Positions 30,668-40,069 of a stretch of DNA of 64,000 bases are shown piece by piece. The position numbers and the translations under genes were made by a program. The stretch is from assembly GCF_000143415.4 (NCBI RefSeq), contig NW_003314261.1, positions 3,154,880 through 3,218,879 on the forward strand, in the 5' to 3' direction. How positions within the stretch are numbered: the stretch's first letter is position 1; the number at the start of each line of letters is the position of its first letter. Below the pieces are notes generated by a model. It was not told where the DNA came from and did not search any database. It saw only the letters and a list, made by a program, of their open reading frames with translations. This DNA is from Selaginella moellendorffii (Eukaryota; Streptophyta; Lycopodiopsida; Selaginellales; Selaginellaceae).

Positions 30668-31841
30668 CTAGCTGAATGTTTGGCTCGAAGTAAAAGCGTC
30701 CCCGTTCTCTCTGCTGCTTCTCCCGTTTCTCTGCTCGGCAGGGCTAAGAAGCGATGGATTGTCATACACTTCCAGCAACTGACTAGCAATCTCTGTACAA
30801 GCAAGAGTTTACGAAATTCTCTACGATTGAGAAAACGAAAGCTTTACCTTCGAGAAGAACAGGAGTTACATCGAGCTCATGCCACCAGAAACGCCCACCT
30901 TCTTCTTCCGGGAGCTTTATCTTGAGCAGCCTCGCGGCCACGTAAATCGCACCAGCGGCAACTTGGCCGGGTTTGAATTGTAAAACGAGTGTTGTCCGAA
31001 GCCTGCAATCGCATCCATCTCAAGGAAAACGAAAACACCCCGGAAGAACTTACCCGTCATTTAGAAAATTCCAGGCCCGCTGTACGAGGTCCTGCTTGAG
31101 AATGCGTAGCCTCTTCAGCGTAGCCACCAGTGGCTTGTGTGGATTTACCACACTTAAATCAAACTCTATCGTTGTGAGAACCAGCCGCTCTCCATACAGC
31201 ACAAGCTGCTTTTCGGAGACATACAAATCCTACACCGCAAGAAAAAAAAGGCCAGGTTTTAGAACAGGAAGAAGAAGAAAAAAACTTCATAGAATCGAAG
31301 CAGTCCTAGAAAAAAGAAAAGATACGAGAAAGAGGTACTATACCCTGTCTTCCATGATTCTTTCCAGAGCTTTGGGGTCGTCTCGGTTACGCAACTCATA
31401 GGAAATAAACACTACCTCTTTGAGATAGCGGTGTGTCTCCTCCACCTTGGTGGCCAGAAGCATGCACGAGGTTGCCACAATCTAAGAAGAACTTGTGTGA
31501 CACAGAGCTCCAAATCCAAAAACCCTAAACCTCGAGAGACTCACCAGGCAATTGTTCCTCAGCAGCGACTGGCGCGTGTAGAAGCGATGGCAAAATGTGA
31601 TTGCGGTGGCGACGGTCATCTGCGACCTGGAGAGATTTTCCCAGCTCGCTCATAGCCTAGGGCAAAAACGAAAACAAGGGGAAGGGGAGCAAAATCCTTA
31701 CACTTGGAGCTTCTTGCCCAGCTCCTGCGCGAAGGTGGAGTAGTAGCCCCGGTAGGACGCCTCCGTGCGCGCATCCATCCCATCTTGCAATGACGGCGAT
31801 TTGCGTTCTAGCTCGTCTTTCGAAAACAACCACGTTGTCAT
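30668..31841 (-). CDS. CYCT: Cyclin T-like (CDK9/P-TEFb-type cyclin)
   Basis: Six exons on the minus strand, 31841-31702, 31626-31545, 31481-31344, 31229-31054, 31002-30848 and 30792-30668, give 271 residues with consistent phases. The N-terminal cyclin box carries '[20 protein letters not shown]', '[17 protein letters not shown]', '[15 protein letters not shown]' and the second cyclin fold '[15 protein letters not shown]', '[21 protein letters not shown]', '[12 protein letters not shown]' and 'WWHELDVTP'. These are marks of plant cyclin T, partner of CDKC/CDK9 in phosphorylating the RNA polymerase II C-terminal domain in the nucleus. The protein ends about 40 residues after the cyclin folds, so it lacks the long C-terminal tail of many plant CYCTs. 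Divergent from U5 copy 2 with only about 200 bp between starts. Confidence 0.9.
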
Positions 31842-31976
31842 CGCCCGGGTTTGAATCGCTTAAACATTACTAAGGGGCCCTCTCGCTCGCAACGGGAATC
31901 GAACTCCCAGTTGCTATAATAGAATATACTAATAGCCCTAAATCGTCCTAGGGCTGGGACTAGGGCTCGTCAAGTT

Positions 31977-32023
31977 ATCCCACATGCCGCGGTTTACTTT
32001 CATGCAATGCAGTGGGTATATAA
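31977..32023 (+). promoter_or_regulatory. snRNA promoter: USE + TATA (U5 copy 2)
   Basis: ATCCCACATGC at 31977-31987 and TATATAA at 32017-32023, with start-to-start spacing of 40 bp against 39 bp in copy 1. The 135 bp between the USE and the cyclin T ATG are probably a shared divergent promoter. Confidence 0.85.
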
Positions 32024-32049
32024 CATGGACGAAGGCTTATTTTTCAATC

Positions 32050-32170
32050 ACACAAGCCGTGTGGTCACCGCAGAGCGAACTATTCTTTCGCCTTTTACTA
32101 AAGAATACCGTGTGTTGGCCACATAATAGCGGCATATCCAAATTTTTGGAACGCTTCCTCACGGAGGCAC
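32050..32170 (+). ncRNA. U5: U5 spliceosomal snRNA, copy 2
   Basis: About 121 nt and nearly identical to copy 1 from the CGAACTATTC word through the U5 loop, Sm site (AAATTTTTGG) and terminal hairpin. Differences cluster at the 5' end (ACACAAGCC against ATACGGGCC) and in the lower stem, where GTGGTCACCGC against GTGTTGGCCAC leaves one C-U mismatch. Promoter elements and spacing are intact, so it is probably expressed. Confidence 0.92.
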
Positions 32171-32739
32171 CCACAAATCTATAATCTTAAGATGGATTGT
32201 CTTTATGGTCATTGGGAAGATTCTTTCTAAACAAGTTGACTAAATTAGGGGCTTTGGAGGTCAATTTCAGATTTTACATGGCTTTTAGCCCGGATCTTAG
32301 GCATTCGATATTGCACTGATGTTAACGGATCTTCTGTTAGAGGTGGACGAAATTTCTGCATAATCAATGGAAATGCCATAATTAAAGGGCCATCTACTCT
32401 TCCACGATCGAGAAGTTTTCTTGTTCCACTGACTTAATCTTAGTTATAAGCTGTTATCCTTTTTTATCCGGCTTAGAAAAGGAGAGTTTTTTGTTTGAGA
32501 TTCTTCAGGCGAGAGTGTACACTAGGTGGAGACTAGTTCAAACGAGAGTTATAATCTCTTAGTGGAATGTCCTTCGACAGTGGGATTTCTAATGAGACTT
32601 GACTAGCTGTTGGAAATGGACGAGAGTTTTGACATGTCAAAGCAAGGTCCAAGTTGTTCGAAGAACTCTCTTTTCCTCCATTGTCACATTAGCTGGCACT
32701 AGTTCCAAGTTTTTACAATCAGTTTGAGAGCACACTAAA
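32171..32739. other. Intergenic region, U5 copy 2 to SART3-like 3' end
   Basis: AT-rich spacer with no recognisable gene or repeat. It should contain the U5 3' box (AAGATGGA word at about 32,188) and the 3' UTR of the minus-strand gene. Confidence 0.5.
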
Positions 32740-35700
32740 TCAAGTTACAACTTTTTCCTTGGACTTGAGAAGCGTCTTCCGGAATTCCTCGTTGGAATTG
32801 AGGGCCTCGTCACTTTTGGGGGCCGAGCCTTGCCACCCGAGAGGTTTGATCTTATCCCGCTCTACCTTTTCACTACCACCTGAAACATCTAAGCAACGCA
32901 TTCACGAACAGGCACACAAAAGAAAGACACGTTACCTTCTTGCTTTGGCTTTGGCTTGGAACGCGCTACGCTGACTTTGCGGGCACCCAGCTTGGTCCTG
33001 TTTTTGCTGATAGCGGCTGCGAGATTCTCCTCGTTTTCGAAATCTATGTACGCGAGCCCCTGCATAGGAAACAACTTCGTCAGAAACGTAAATTCGGTTT
33101 CGCAGCTTTTAGTCTTTACTCGAGAACGCCTTGTGTTCCGGTCCCTCAACAGTCTCACACCCTTGAGCCCACCGCAGGGAGCGAAAAACTCTTTTAGCTC
33201 CTTTTCCGTCAGCTGGAGAACATCCCTGGTAAGAACACACACGATGATAAAAGTAGCACCGTACCTCCAGGTCGATGTTTGAAACAAATGCAGTCAGCTC
33301 ATCTGTGAAGACACGATTCTTCTTGAATTGCGTAGCGGCTTCTCCTCTTCCATCAGTTGTCGCAGGGGCCTGGCCTTGTTCGTTTGGTTTCTCACGCTCA
33401 GATGCATCCCTGTCTCCTTCATTCGTAGCCATCTTGGCTTCAGAATGCAGCTTGCCAGGTTCACGTTTAGGAGCAACCTTCTGTCGTTTTTTCTCCTCTT
33501 TTACATCTTTAGGCCTTTTACGTTTCGCCGCTTGCGCCGAGCTTTCCTGATTGCCCCGTTCATGCTTCATCCTTGGCTCTTTAAACTCCTCCGTATCTTG
33601 AACAGCCTCTATTGACTGTATTTCTTCTAGCCTTTGTCCAGCCTGTACACAGGTTATGTCAAGCAAAAAATTAGTCACTTTCAGTGCAAAAGCTCTACCT
33701 TTAAGGAAGCTTTCTCAAAGTCTTCCAATGTTCCAAACTCGCGTTCAAATTGCAGCCATCCCTCGCAGATTACCTGAAAACGACATGAACGATCACAATC
33801 AAGAATTAGAATCCATACCTTCGAGCCATTCCCTTCGAGCTTTCTAGAGTAGCATTTCCTATATAGCGCTCGAACTTCATTTATATTTTCCAGTCCAAGC
33901 TCCATGTTGATGTACCCTTGCCAAACTTCAGTCATCCATCCGCTGCACAAGGTGACGCTTTGAGTAAACGAGGGCTCGAAAACGGCTTACCTGGATTTAA
34001 CCAAACGCTCCCAAATGCTTCGGGCCGCGCTGATATCCTTCGCTAAGCGAACTTCCATGCGTGCCCAGTATCCTTGCAGTCGCAATGACCGATCTACAAA
34101 GTCCGGAAAGTAGTTTGCCAGTAAATCGGCGGCACGCTGCAAGAGAAAAGAATCGCATACAAAACCTTTTAGAAACAAAAGGACGTACCTGAAATACTTC
34201 ACGTAAACGCTCAACAGAGGCCATTTGCCTTCTCAAGCCATCCACCCGCGTTAAGAAGACGTCGAGATACTGCAATATATCTAGTTAGCAACTGCCAGCA
34301 ACAACAGCTGCCTTTAGGTACCTCACTGGGCGTTTGGAAACCCCTCTTCATTGACTGCTCAAATACCTGGAAAAACCAATCAGATATATAAAGAAATGCA
34401 ACGCCGTACCTCAGACATTTCTTCATCCGAGCTATTGAAACGCTCTAATGTCAACAAATATTTTCTCCATAGCTCACCAACCCATGGGCAATTGCGCACT
34501 GCCCTTGCGTAGACATTTTTGCAGACCACTGCAACCTGAAATAATCTTTGTTAGTGTTTCCATAGCATAATAATCGCGCGAACTACCTTTAGCTTCTGAT
34601 CCAGGTAACCGGTGTATTTCAGCCACAAATCACTACTCACTGGGAAAGCTGTAACTGCACGTTCAAAAAGAACCTGGACTCTAGCTGGGTCGCTTTTACT
34701 TTTTTTCTGCTCGAAGTCAATATAAATCTGGAATAAGGATCATCAGCTAAAGCCAATTCCAATCAGCAAAACCTCGAGAATGAAAAACGTACCAAATAGT
34801 TCTGAAGAAGCTCTGCGTCTGCAGGTTTTCCACTTAGACTGTTTTCGAAGACTTTGCACTCTAGCCATCCTGATTCTGCCTTTTTATACGCTGCCAACAC
34901 GTTGGCATCAACCCCAGCAAACTTGTCTTCGAGACTTCCAATAGTTTTCCCTTGCTCCCGTTCCCACTCTATGTAGTCATTCAGCGTAGGAGCGTGATTA
35001 CTAAGCGGTACTGCTAACTGCCTGTGAAACAGGCTCTCCACGCGTCCAGCTTGTTTTTCCTTTTCCTGCGTGACTTGATCTTCTAAGCTACAGCCTTCCA
35101 AAGAGACAGACTTTACCTTGTCACCATCGGTATATTCGGCCATAGTCAGCAAAACAGCTTGTTCAAACTCGCGATAAGCCTCCCAAATCGCCGAACCCTC
35201 CGTCGCGTGAATCCCAGAAGCAGTGATGGCTCTCTCGTAAAGCTCTCGCATTTTCTGAAGCCCCTGAGGTGTGCACTGTGAAACTCCTGGGTCCCTGTCC
35301 TCTACAAACTCCAAGTAATCCAGCCAGAGTGGCACGTCCTGGGAAAGGAAAAAAATCGGAAAAACAAACCAGACAAAGCACGCGATTAGCAATCCGAGAC
35401 GAGAATAAAGCTCACGTACCACGCACCAAGTACTCCCTGAGCCCGCGCTCGTACAACTCCACCACCGGCGATATATCGCTCCTGCGCCAGCGCGATCGTT
35501 GGCAGCTAAAACTAAAACAAGAAGATATCTAAAACGTACCCGTCCAAGAGATTTGCTTCGTCCCTGGCCCATTCCCGCCACATTCTCCCGGGTATCGGGA
35601 ACAAGGCGTTCATGGCCTCCCTCGCGGCCCTGAGCCGGTCGAGATGCCCAGCCTTGCGAAGAGCAGCGACATACTGCGCAGAGACACTGCCAAAATCGAG

Positions 35701-35835
35701 AACAAGAGAGAGAGAGAGTAAAACCTGCTCGTGCGCCTCGTAGCTGTCCGGATTCGCGGCGAGCGCCACCTCCACAGCCGCGAGCTCGTCCTCCCCGTTC
35801 TCCCTCTCGCTCTCGCTATCGCTCGACGACGCCAT
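32740..35835 (-). CDS. SART3/Prp24-like U4/U6 recycling factor (HAT repeats + RRM)
   Basis: About fifteen exons, roughly 780 residues. Exon 1 is 35835-35725, exon 2 35673-35540, exon 3 35481-35427 and exon 4 35338-34793; the last exon ends at TGA 32742-32740. An acidic N-terminus precedes about ten HAT (half-a-TPR) repeats, e.g. 'VPLWLDYLEFVED', 'IWEAYREFEQAV', 'SDLWLKYTGYLDQ', 'GYWARMEV', 'EVWQGYINMELG' and 'CEGWLQFEREFG'. Then come a Lys/Arg/Glu-rich linker with a nuclear-localisation-like KRKRPK stretch, one RRM ('TAFVSNIDLE', 'GLAYIDFENEEN') and a C-terminal motif ending 'RKTLLKSKEKVVT'. In animals SART3 has two RRMs and reanneals U4 and U6; only one is seen here. It lies close to two U5 genes, though such proximity need not be functional. 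Confidence 0.85.
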
Positions 35836-36067
35836 TTCCTCGTCCACCCTTCAAACCAAGAACCCTAACCCATATCCATAAACCCTAAAGATGTCACGTG
35901 GCATGGTCAAGTCTCGAATGACTGGTTGTTTAACTGCTATATGGCAGCCTATATAGAACACCCGACGCTTTGTTGTTTCACAAAATTATATTTTTTTCTT
36001 CCTCTCCAATAGGAGTGTGCTTTGCTCGAGGCACATTGCAGCAAATCGATCGATCTTAACGAGCGGA
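35836..36067. promoter_or_regulatory. Divergent promoter, SART3-like (-) / P450 (+)
   Basis: 232 bp separate the two start codons. An AACCCTAA/AAACCCTAA telo-box pair lies at about 35,868-35,888, close to the SART3-like start, and a G-box core CACGTG at 35,895-35,900. TATATAGA at about 35,951-35,958 could be the P450 TATA box. Assignments follow from position only. Confidence 0.5.
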
Positions 36068-37691
36068 ATGGCGTCGCTCGTCAATGCCGCCCCCGCTCTC
36101 CAAGACGAAGGCCCGCCCAGCAACACCATCCGCGCCACCTTAACCATCGCCCTGGTGGCGGCGGTGATCGCGTGGTGGGCGATCGCCAAGAGCCGCTATG
36201 GTCTCAAGAATCTCCCGCCGGGTCCGCGAGGCCTCCCGATCATCGGCCACTTCCATCTCATCGGCCGCCTCCCACACGTCTCGCTCCAGCAGCTCTCCGC
36301 CAAATTTGGCCCGCTCATGTCCCTGCGCTTTGGCTTCGTCCCGGTGGTGGTGGTCTCCAGCCCCGCCATGGCGCGCGAGATCCTCAAGACCCACGACACC
36401 GCATTCGCGGATCGCCCCTACAAGATCGCCGCGAACTTCATCTTCTACGGGCAGCGCAGCATCTCCTGGTCCTCGTATGGCGATCACTTCAAGAAGGCGC
36501 GCAAGCTCTGCGCCACCGAGCTCTTCACCGCGCGCCGCGTCACCTCCTTCACGCACGTCATCCGGGACGAGCTCTGGAAGCTCAGCGGGGAGCTCCGCGC
36601 GGCGTCGGCGAGCGGCGAGGTTGTCAAGCTCCGGAGACACCTCCGGGGCCTGAGCTTCAACCTCATGACCCGGATCCTGATGAAGAAGGTCTACTTCGGC
36701 CCCGGCGCCTCCACCGACGAGAGCGCGCTGCAGGAGGCCAAGGAGTTCGTCAACATCATCGACAGCGTGCTCACCGTGGGCGGCGCCTTCGCCATCACCG
36801 ATTTCTTCCCCGGGACGAAGTGGATCGACTGGACCGTCCCCGCCGCCAAGGCCGCCAGCGACAAGCTCAATAGCTTCCTCACCAAAGTTCTCGACGAGCA
36901 GCGCCCCGGCGAGGTCCCCGATTTCGTGGCCCTCACGAAGTCCTACTTCGATGGCCCCGACCAGATGAAATACACCAAGGCACTCCTTGTGGTAAGCCTT
37001 GGATTGCTTTCTTCATCGTACACACTTTTTTGATGGTCTCTTCTTCACGCAGGACATGTTTCTGGGAGGATCTGAAACGTCATCCACAGTCGTGGAGTGG
37101 GCTATGGCGGAGCTCCTCCACTATCCCAAAGTCATCGCCAAGGCACAGGAAGAGCTCGAGAGGGTTGTGGGACGAGAGCGCATGATCGAGGAGTCGGACT
37201 TGCCCAAGCTCGAGTACTTTAGTGCCTTGGTCAAGGAGGTGTTTCGGCTCCATCCCCCGCTCACCATGATGGTCCCTCACACCACCGCTCAAAACCAGAA
37301 AGTCGCGGGCTACGACATCGCCAAGAACTCGATGATCTTCGTCAATGTCTTCGCCATCGGCCGCGACCCGAGCGTGTGGAGCAATCCCCTCGAGTTCAAC
37401 CCCGACAGATTCATGGGCACGAGCTTCAACGTGCACGGCCACGACTTCGAGCTCCTCCCGTTTGGATCCGGCAAGCGGGGATGCCCGGGCCTTCCACTCG
37501 GCCTCCGCAACGTCCAGCTCGTTCTCTCCAACTTGCTCCACGGATTCGACTGGAGCTACGCGGGCGACATCGAGAAGCACCAGATGACCGAGGCTATGGC
37601 GGTGGTCAACTTCATGGAGCACCCGATTAACGTGAGAGCGTCGCCGCGCCTCGACGATGCCACGTACAAAACCCTGTCAATCAATGCATAG
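36068..37691 (+). CDS. Cytochrome P450, A-type (CYP71-clan-like)
   Basis: Two exons, 36068-36991 and 37053-37691, give 520 residues, the normal size. An N-terminal membrane anchor (about residues 22-40) is followed by the proline hinge 'LPPGPRGLPIIGH', the I-helix oxygen motif GGSETS at 313-318, the K-helix ExxR (Glu370-VFR), 'FNPDRFMG', and the haem loop FGSGKRGCPG with Cys452. All essential residues are intact. The single intron just before the I-helix is the conserved A-type position. By family it is an ER-bound monooxygenase of specialised metabolism needing a P450 reductase; the substrate is unknown. A broken relative lies at 57.8-58.8 kb. Confidence 0.92.
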
Positions 37692-37714
37692 TCAATCCCG
37701 AATGGTGGGAGTTT

Positions 37715-37860
37715 TAGAGGGCCAGTATGGAGATTTTATATTGGTTGCAGTAGCCATTACGATGATACTCTCGTCAATAAAATACCTTAGAGACCTGTCT
37801 AGGCCTTGTTGTCCCTACGTGGAAGTTACCACGAAGCTCCAGAATGTCTAGACGCAGTCG
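37715..37860 (-). pseudogene. Dirigent-like relic 1
   Basis: Read on the minus strand, AATGGCTACTGCAACC (37,741-37,760 region) and a block like GGTAACTTCCACGTAGGGACAA (37,801-37,835) match the C-terminal and central parts of the dirigent pseudogene at 38.4-38.9 kb in the same order and spacing, with many changes. No frame survives. Confidence 0.5.
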
Positions 37861-38355
37861 ATCGTGACGCCGAGAGGAGTCCCGATCGGCATAAACGAGA
37901 TCGGCCACGACGTACGCTTCCAGACCCAAATGTGGAACTCCCACGATTTCTCCGTCCGAGTGGAGACGCCAACAATGGGGTCTCGCCACCACGCCTGGAA
38001 GCTTGCCAGGCTTGCGGAGCTGCATGCCGTGGGTTTCCTTGATCCCATTCGAGAGCCATCACGGCAGATGATCGATCGATTGAGCCCTAGCAAGCTTATG
38101 CGAGATTGTGGTGCGGTCCAGAATGTGCACGTCAATCTCCTCGTGCAAGCATCCCTACGTGCAGGGGCGAGCTTTGAGAATCCCAGAAGCTCTCCCGATG
38201 CGTATGCGTATGGCCGCCGGCTGATCCCGCCAGTGTCTTGCTTTTCCCACTACAAACAAAATTGACGAGCGAACCAGAGGAAAAAAACTATAGAGACCTT
38301 TTCCAGAAGTGCCATCATCAACTACCATTCCACGTTGTGACTGTAGTTCCAGGAG
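37861..38355 (+). other. Region with a short C-terminal 2OG-dioxygenase-like fragment
   Basis: A 24-bp stretch at about 38,145-38,168 (GCAAGCATCCCTACGTGCAG core) is nearly identical to one at about 19,656-19,679 in the decayed P4H-like gene. In one frame both read CKH-YVQG, and here the frame goes on as 'GRALRIPEALP' before a stop. The rest of the region has open frames but no recognised domain. It may be the tail of another decayed copy. Confidence 0.3.
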
Positions 38356-38868
38356 TCAATCGCGAAGATTGGTTGGAGTTTTTAGGGTTCCAGTGAGGAA
38401 GAAGAGCAATGTCCCATTAGCGACGGAGATTGTATACGTGTTGCAGTAGCCATTGGCGGCTCGGAACTGTCCAGTCCCTCCCACCACTGATAGCTCTCGC
38501 CCAGGAATATAATACCTACAGTGATCATCCCAGGAATTTCAGGATCTCGAGCGTTCCAATCCAAGGAAGAAAATGATTAGCAGGAACGTGCTAAGGCTGC
38601 TTCCTGTGTATTGTCCCGACGTGAAAGCTACGACAATGATGTATCCAGGGCGTGGGCGGCGTTGATATAGACGCCCTGGGCCTCCGTCGGCCGTGGCCAC
38701 GCCGCCAATTGTGCCATTGGACGCCCTGGGATCGAAGAATGGGGGGCCCGCGGCGTGGATCGCCGTGGGCTTACTTGTGTTGTAATCTTCGTGGATGTAG
38801 AACTGGAAATCGATGGATTCGGCAGCGGCCCAGATGGGCGCGAGGAAGCCCAGCGGTAGCAGTAGCAT
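38356..38868 (-). pseudogene. Dirigent-like protein, frameshifted
   Basis: Starts at ATG 38868 with a hydrophobic signal peptide ('LLLPLGFLAPIWAAAE'), then dirigent segments in order: 'DFQFYIHEDYN', 'NGTIGGVATAD', then in another frame 'AQGVYINAAHALDTSL', back to 'VVAFTSGQYTGSSLS', and in a third frame 'VVGGTGQFRAANGYCNTYTISVANGTLLFFLTGTL' (as short blocks), ending at TGA 38358-38356. At least three frame changes and a small internal insertion break it, and short introns cannot explain them. Intact dirigent proteins guide stereoselective monolignol coupling in the wall. Confidence 0.75.
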
Positions 38869-39104
38869 TTCTCCTCTGTTTTGGAAAGAAGGTTCTCTGT
38901 TTTTAGGGTTCTTGGAATTAGGGCTCTTGAGATTTTAGGGCTCTTTGATTCAAACGAATTGATTGCGCGCTCTTTCGTTTTGGTCGGTTACCAGAAACAG
39001 CTGCGGCCGGATCCCATCGCTCAGCCGCATGACGACGCAGCGAGCGAATCTCGACAAAACGCCCAAGAGTTATATGGGAACTGTGGGATCACTAACAGAG
39101 GAAA
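38869..39104. other. Spacer between divergent dirigent relic and RNase T2 gene
   Basis: Contains three TTAGGG-type words (TTTTTAGGGTTC, AATTAGGGCTC, TTTTAGGGCTC) within 38,900-38,945, i.e. telo-box-like AACCCTAA on the other strand, probably promoter elements. No gene. Confidence 0.4.
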
Positions 39105-39892
39105 ATGTCGAAGCTCCCGGCCGCGCTCTTGGTTGGATTCTTCACTATGTTGGGCACATCGTCGGCATTCGATTTCTTTTACCTCGTCTTGGAGGTTAGA
39201 GATGGATTCCAGATTGTTTCTCTTCGCAGCATTGATCTGTTTGGATATAGTGGCCTGGATCATACTGTGATGCCGCGACCAGCTGCTGCTACCCACAATC
39301 CGGGAAGCCAGCCTCCGATTTCTCGATCCATGGGCTCTGGCCAAACAATCTCGATGGAAGCTACCCCGAGAACTGCGATCCCTCGAGACCATTCAATGCC
39401 TCTCAAGTAAGTGTCCCAATCGATCCGATGGAAGACGAACGAAGATCTTATACCTGATTCCAGATTGGAGGTCTTCGCGGCGACATGGACGCGCTGTGGA
39501 GCTCGCTATCCTGCCCGAGTAGCAACAGCGAGAAATTCTGGGCGCACGAGTGGGAGAAGCACGGGACGTGCTCGGAGAAGATCCTGCGCAGCCAGCGCGA
39601 TTACTTCGCCGCTGCGCTGCGCCTGAGGAAGAGCGTGGATCTTCTGGGAGCGCTGGAGCAAGCAGGAATCTCGCCCGACGGAAAATCCTATCCCCTTGCC
39701 CTGATCAAGAACGCGCTCCAGGACGGAGGATATGCCCCTGGAATCACCTGCAATGCCGACGACGACGATTCCGGGAGCTCCCAGCTCTACCAGATCTATC
39801 TGTGCGTGAGCAAAGAGAATCTAGAGATCACGCCCTGTCCTGTGCTCCCTCGCAGCTCTTGCCACTCGAGAGTGGAATTCCCAGTGTTTTGA
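39105..39892 (+). CDS. RNase T2 family ribonuclease (S-like RNase)
   Basis: Three exons, 39105-39194, 39251-39406 and 39464-39892, give 224 residues. A signal peptide (about residues 1-21, 'LLVGFFTMLGTSSA') precedes the mature start 'FDFFYLVLEWPGSYC'. Both active-site blocks are intact: SIHGLWP (His57) and HEWEKHGTC (His110, Glu111, His115). Paired cysteines fit the family's disulfides, and the C-terminus 'RVEFPVF' is typical. It is a secreted or vacuolar, base-unspecific endoribonuclease; S-like members serve in phosphate recycling and defence. No self-incompatibility role is expected in a seedless plant. Confidence 0.94.
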
Positions 39893-40069
39893 TAAACCCT
39901 AGCTAAATTTCATTCTTGTGCGCATTTTAGGGGAGAGAGGGAGCGTTCTAGAAGTCGGATGCGATCGATCGCTCCATAATGGAAGCTGGAGCGCCAAGCG
40001 ACTGGCGCATTCTTAGGTTCGACTGCCTGCCGGGTTGTATTGTTTCTGGATCTCTTTCTTTCGGGTTTA

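Noticed and set aside
31880-31910. tRNA-like T-arm (GGGAGTTCGATTCCC on the minus strand)
   Set aside because: No D-arm, anticodon arm or matching 5' acceptor strand within 90 bases; only half a tRNA shape by chance.
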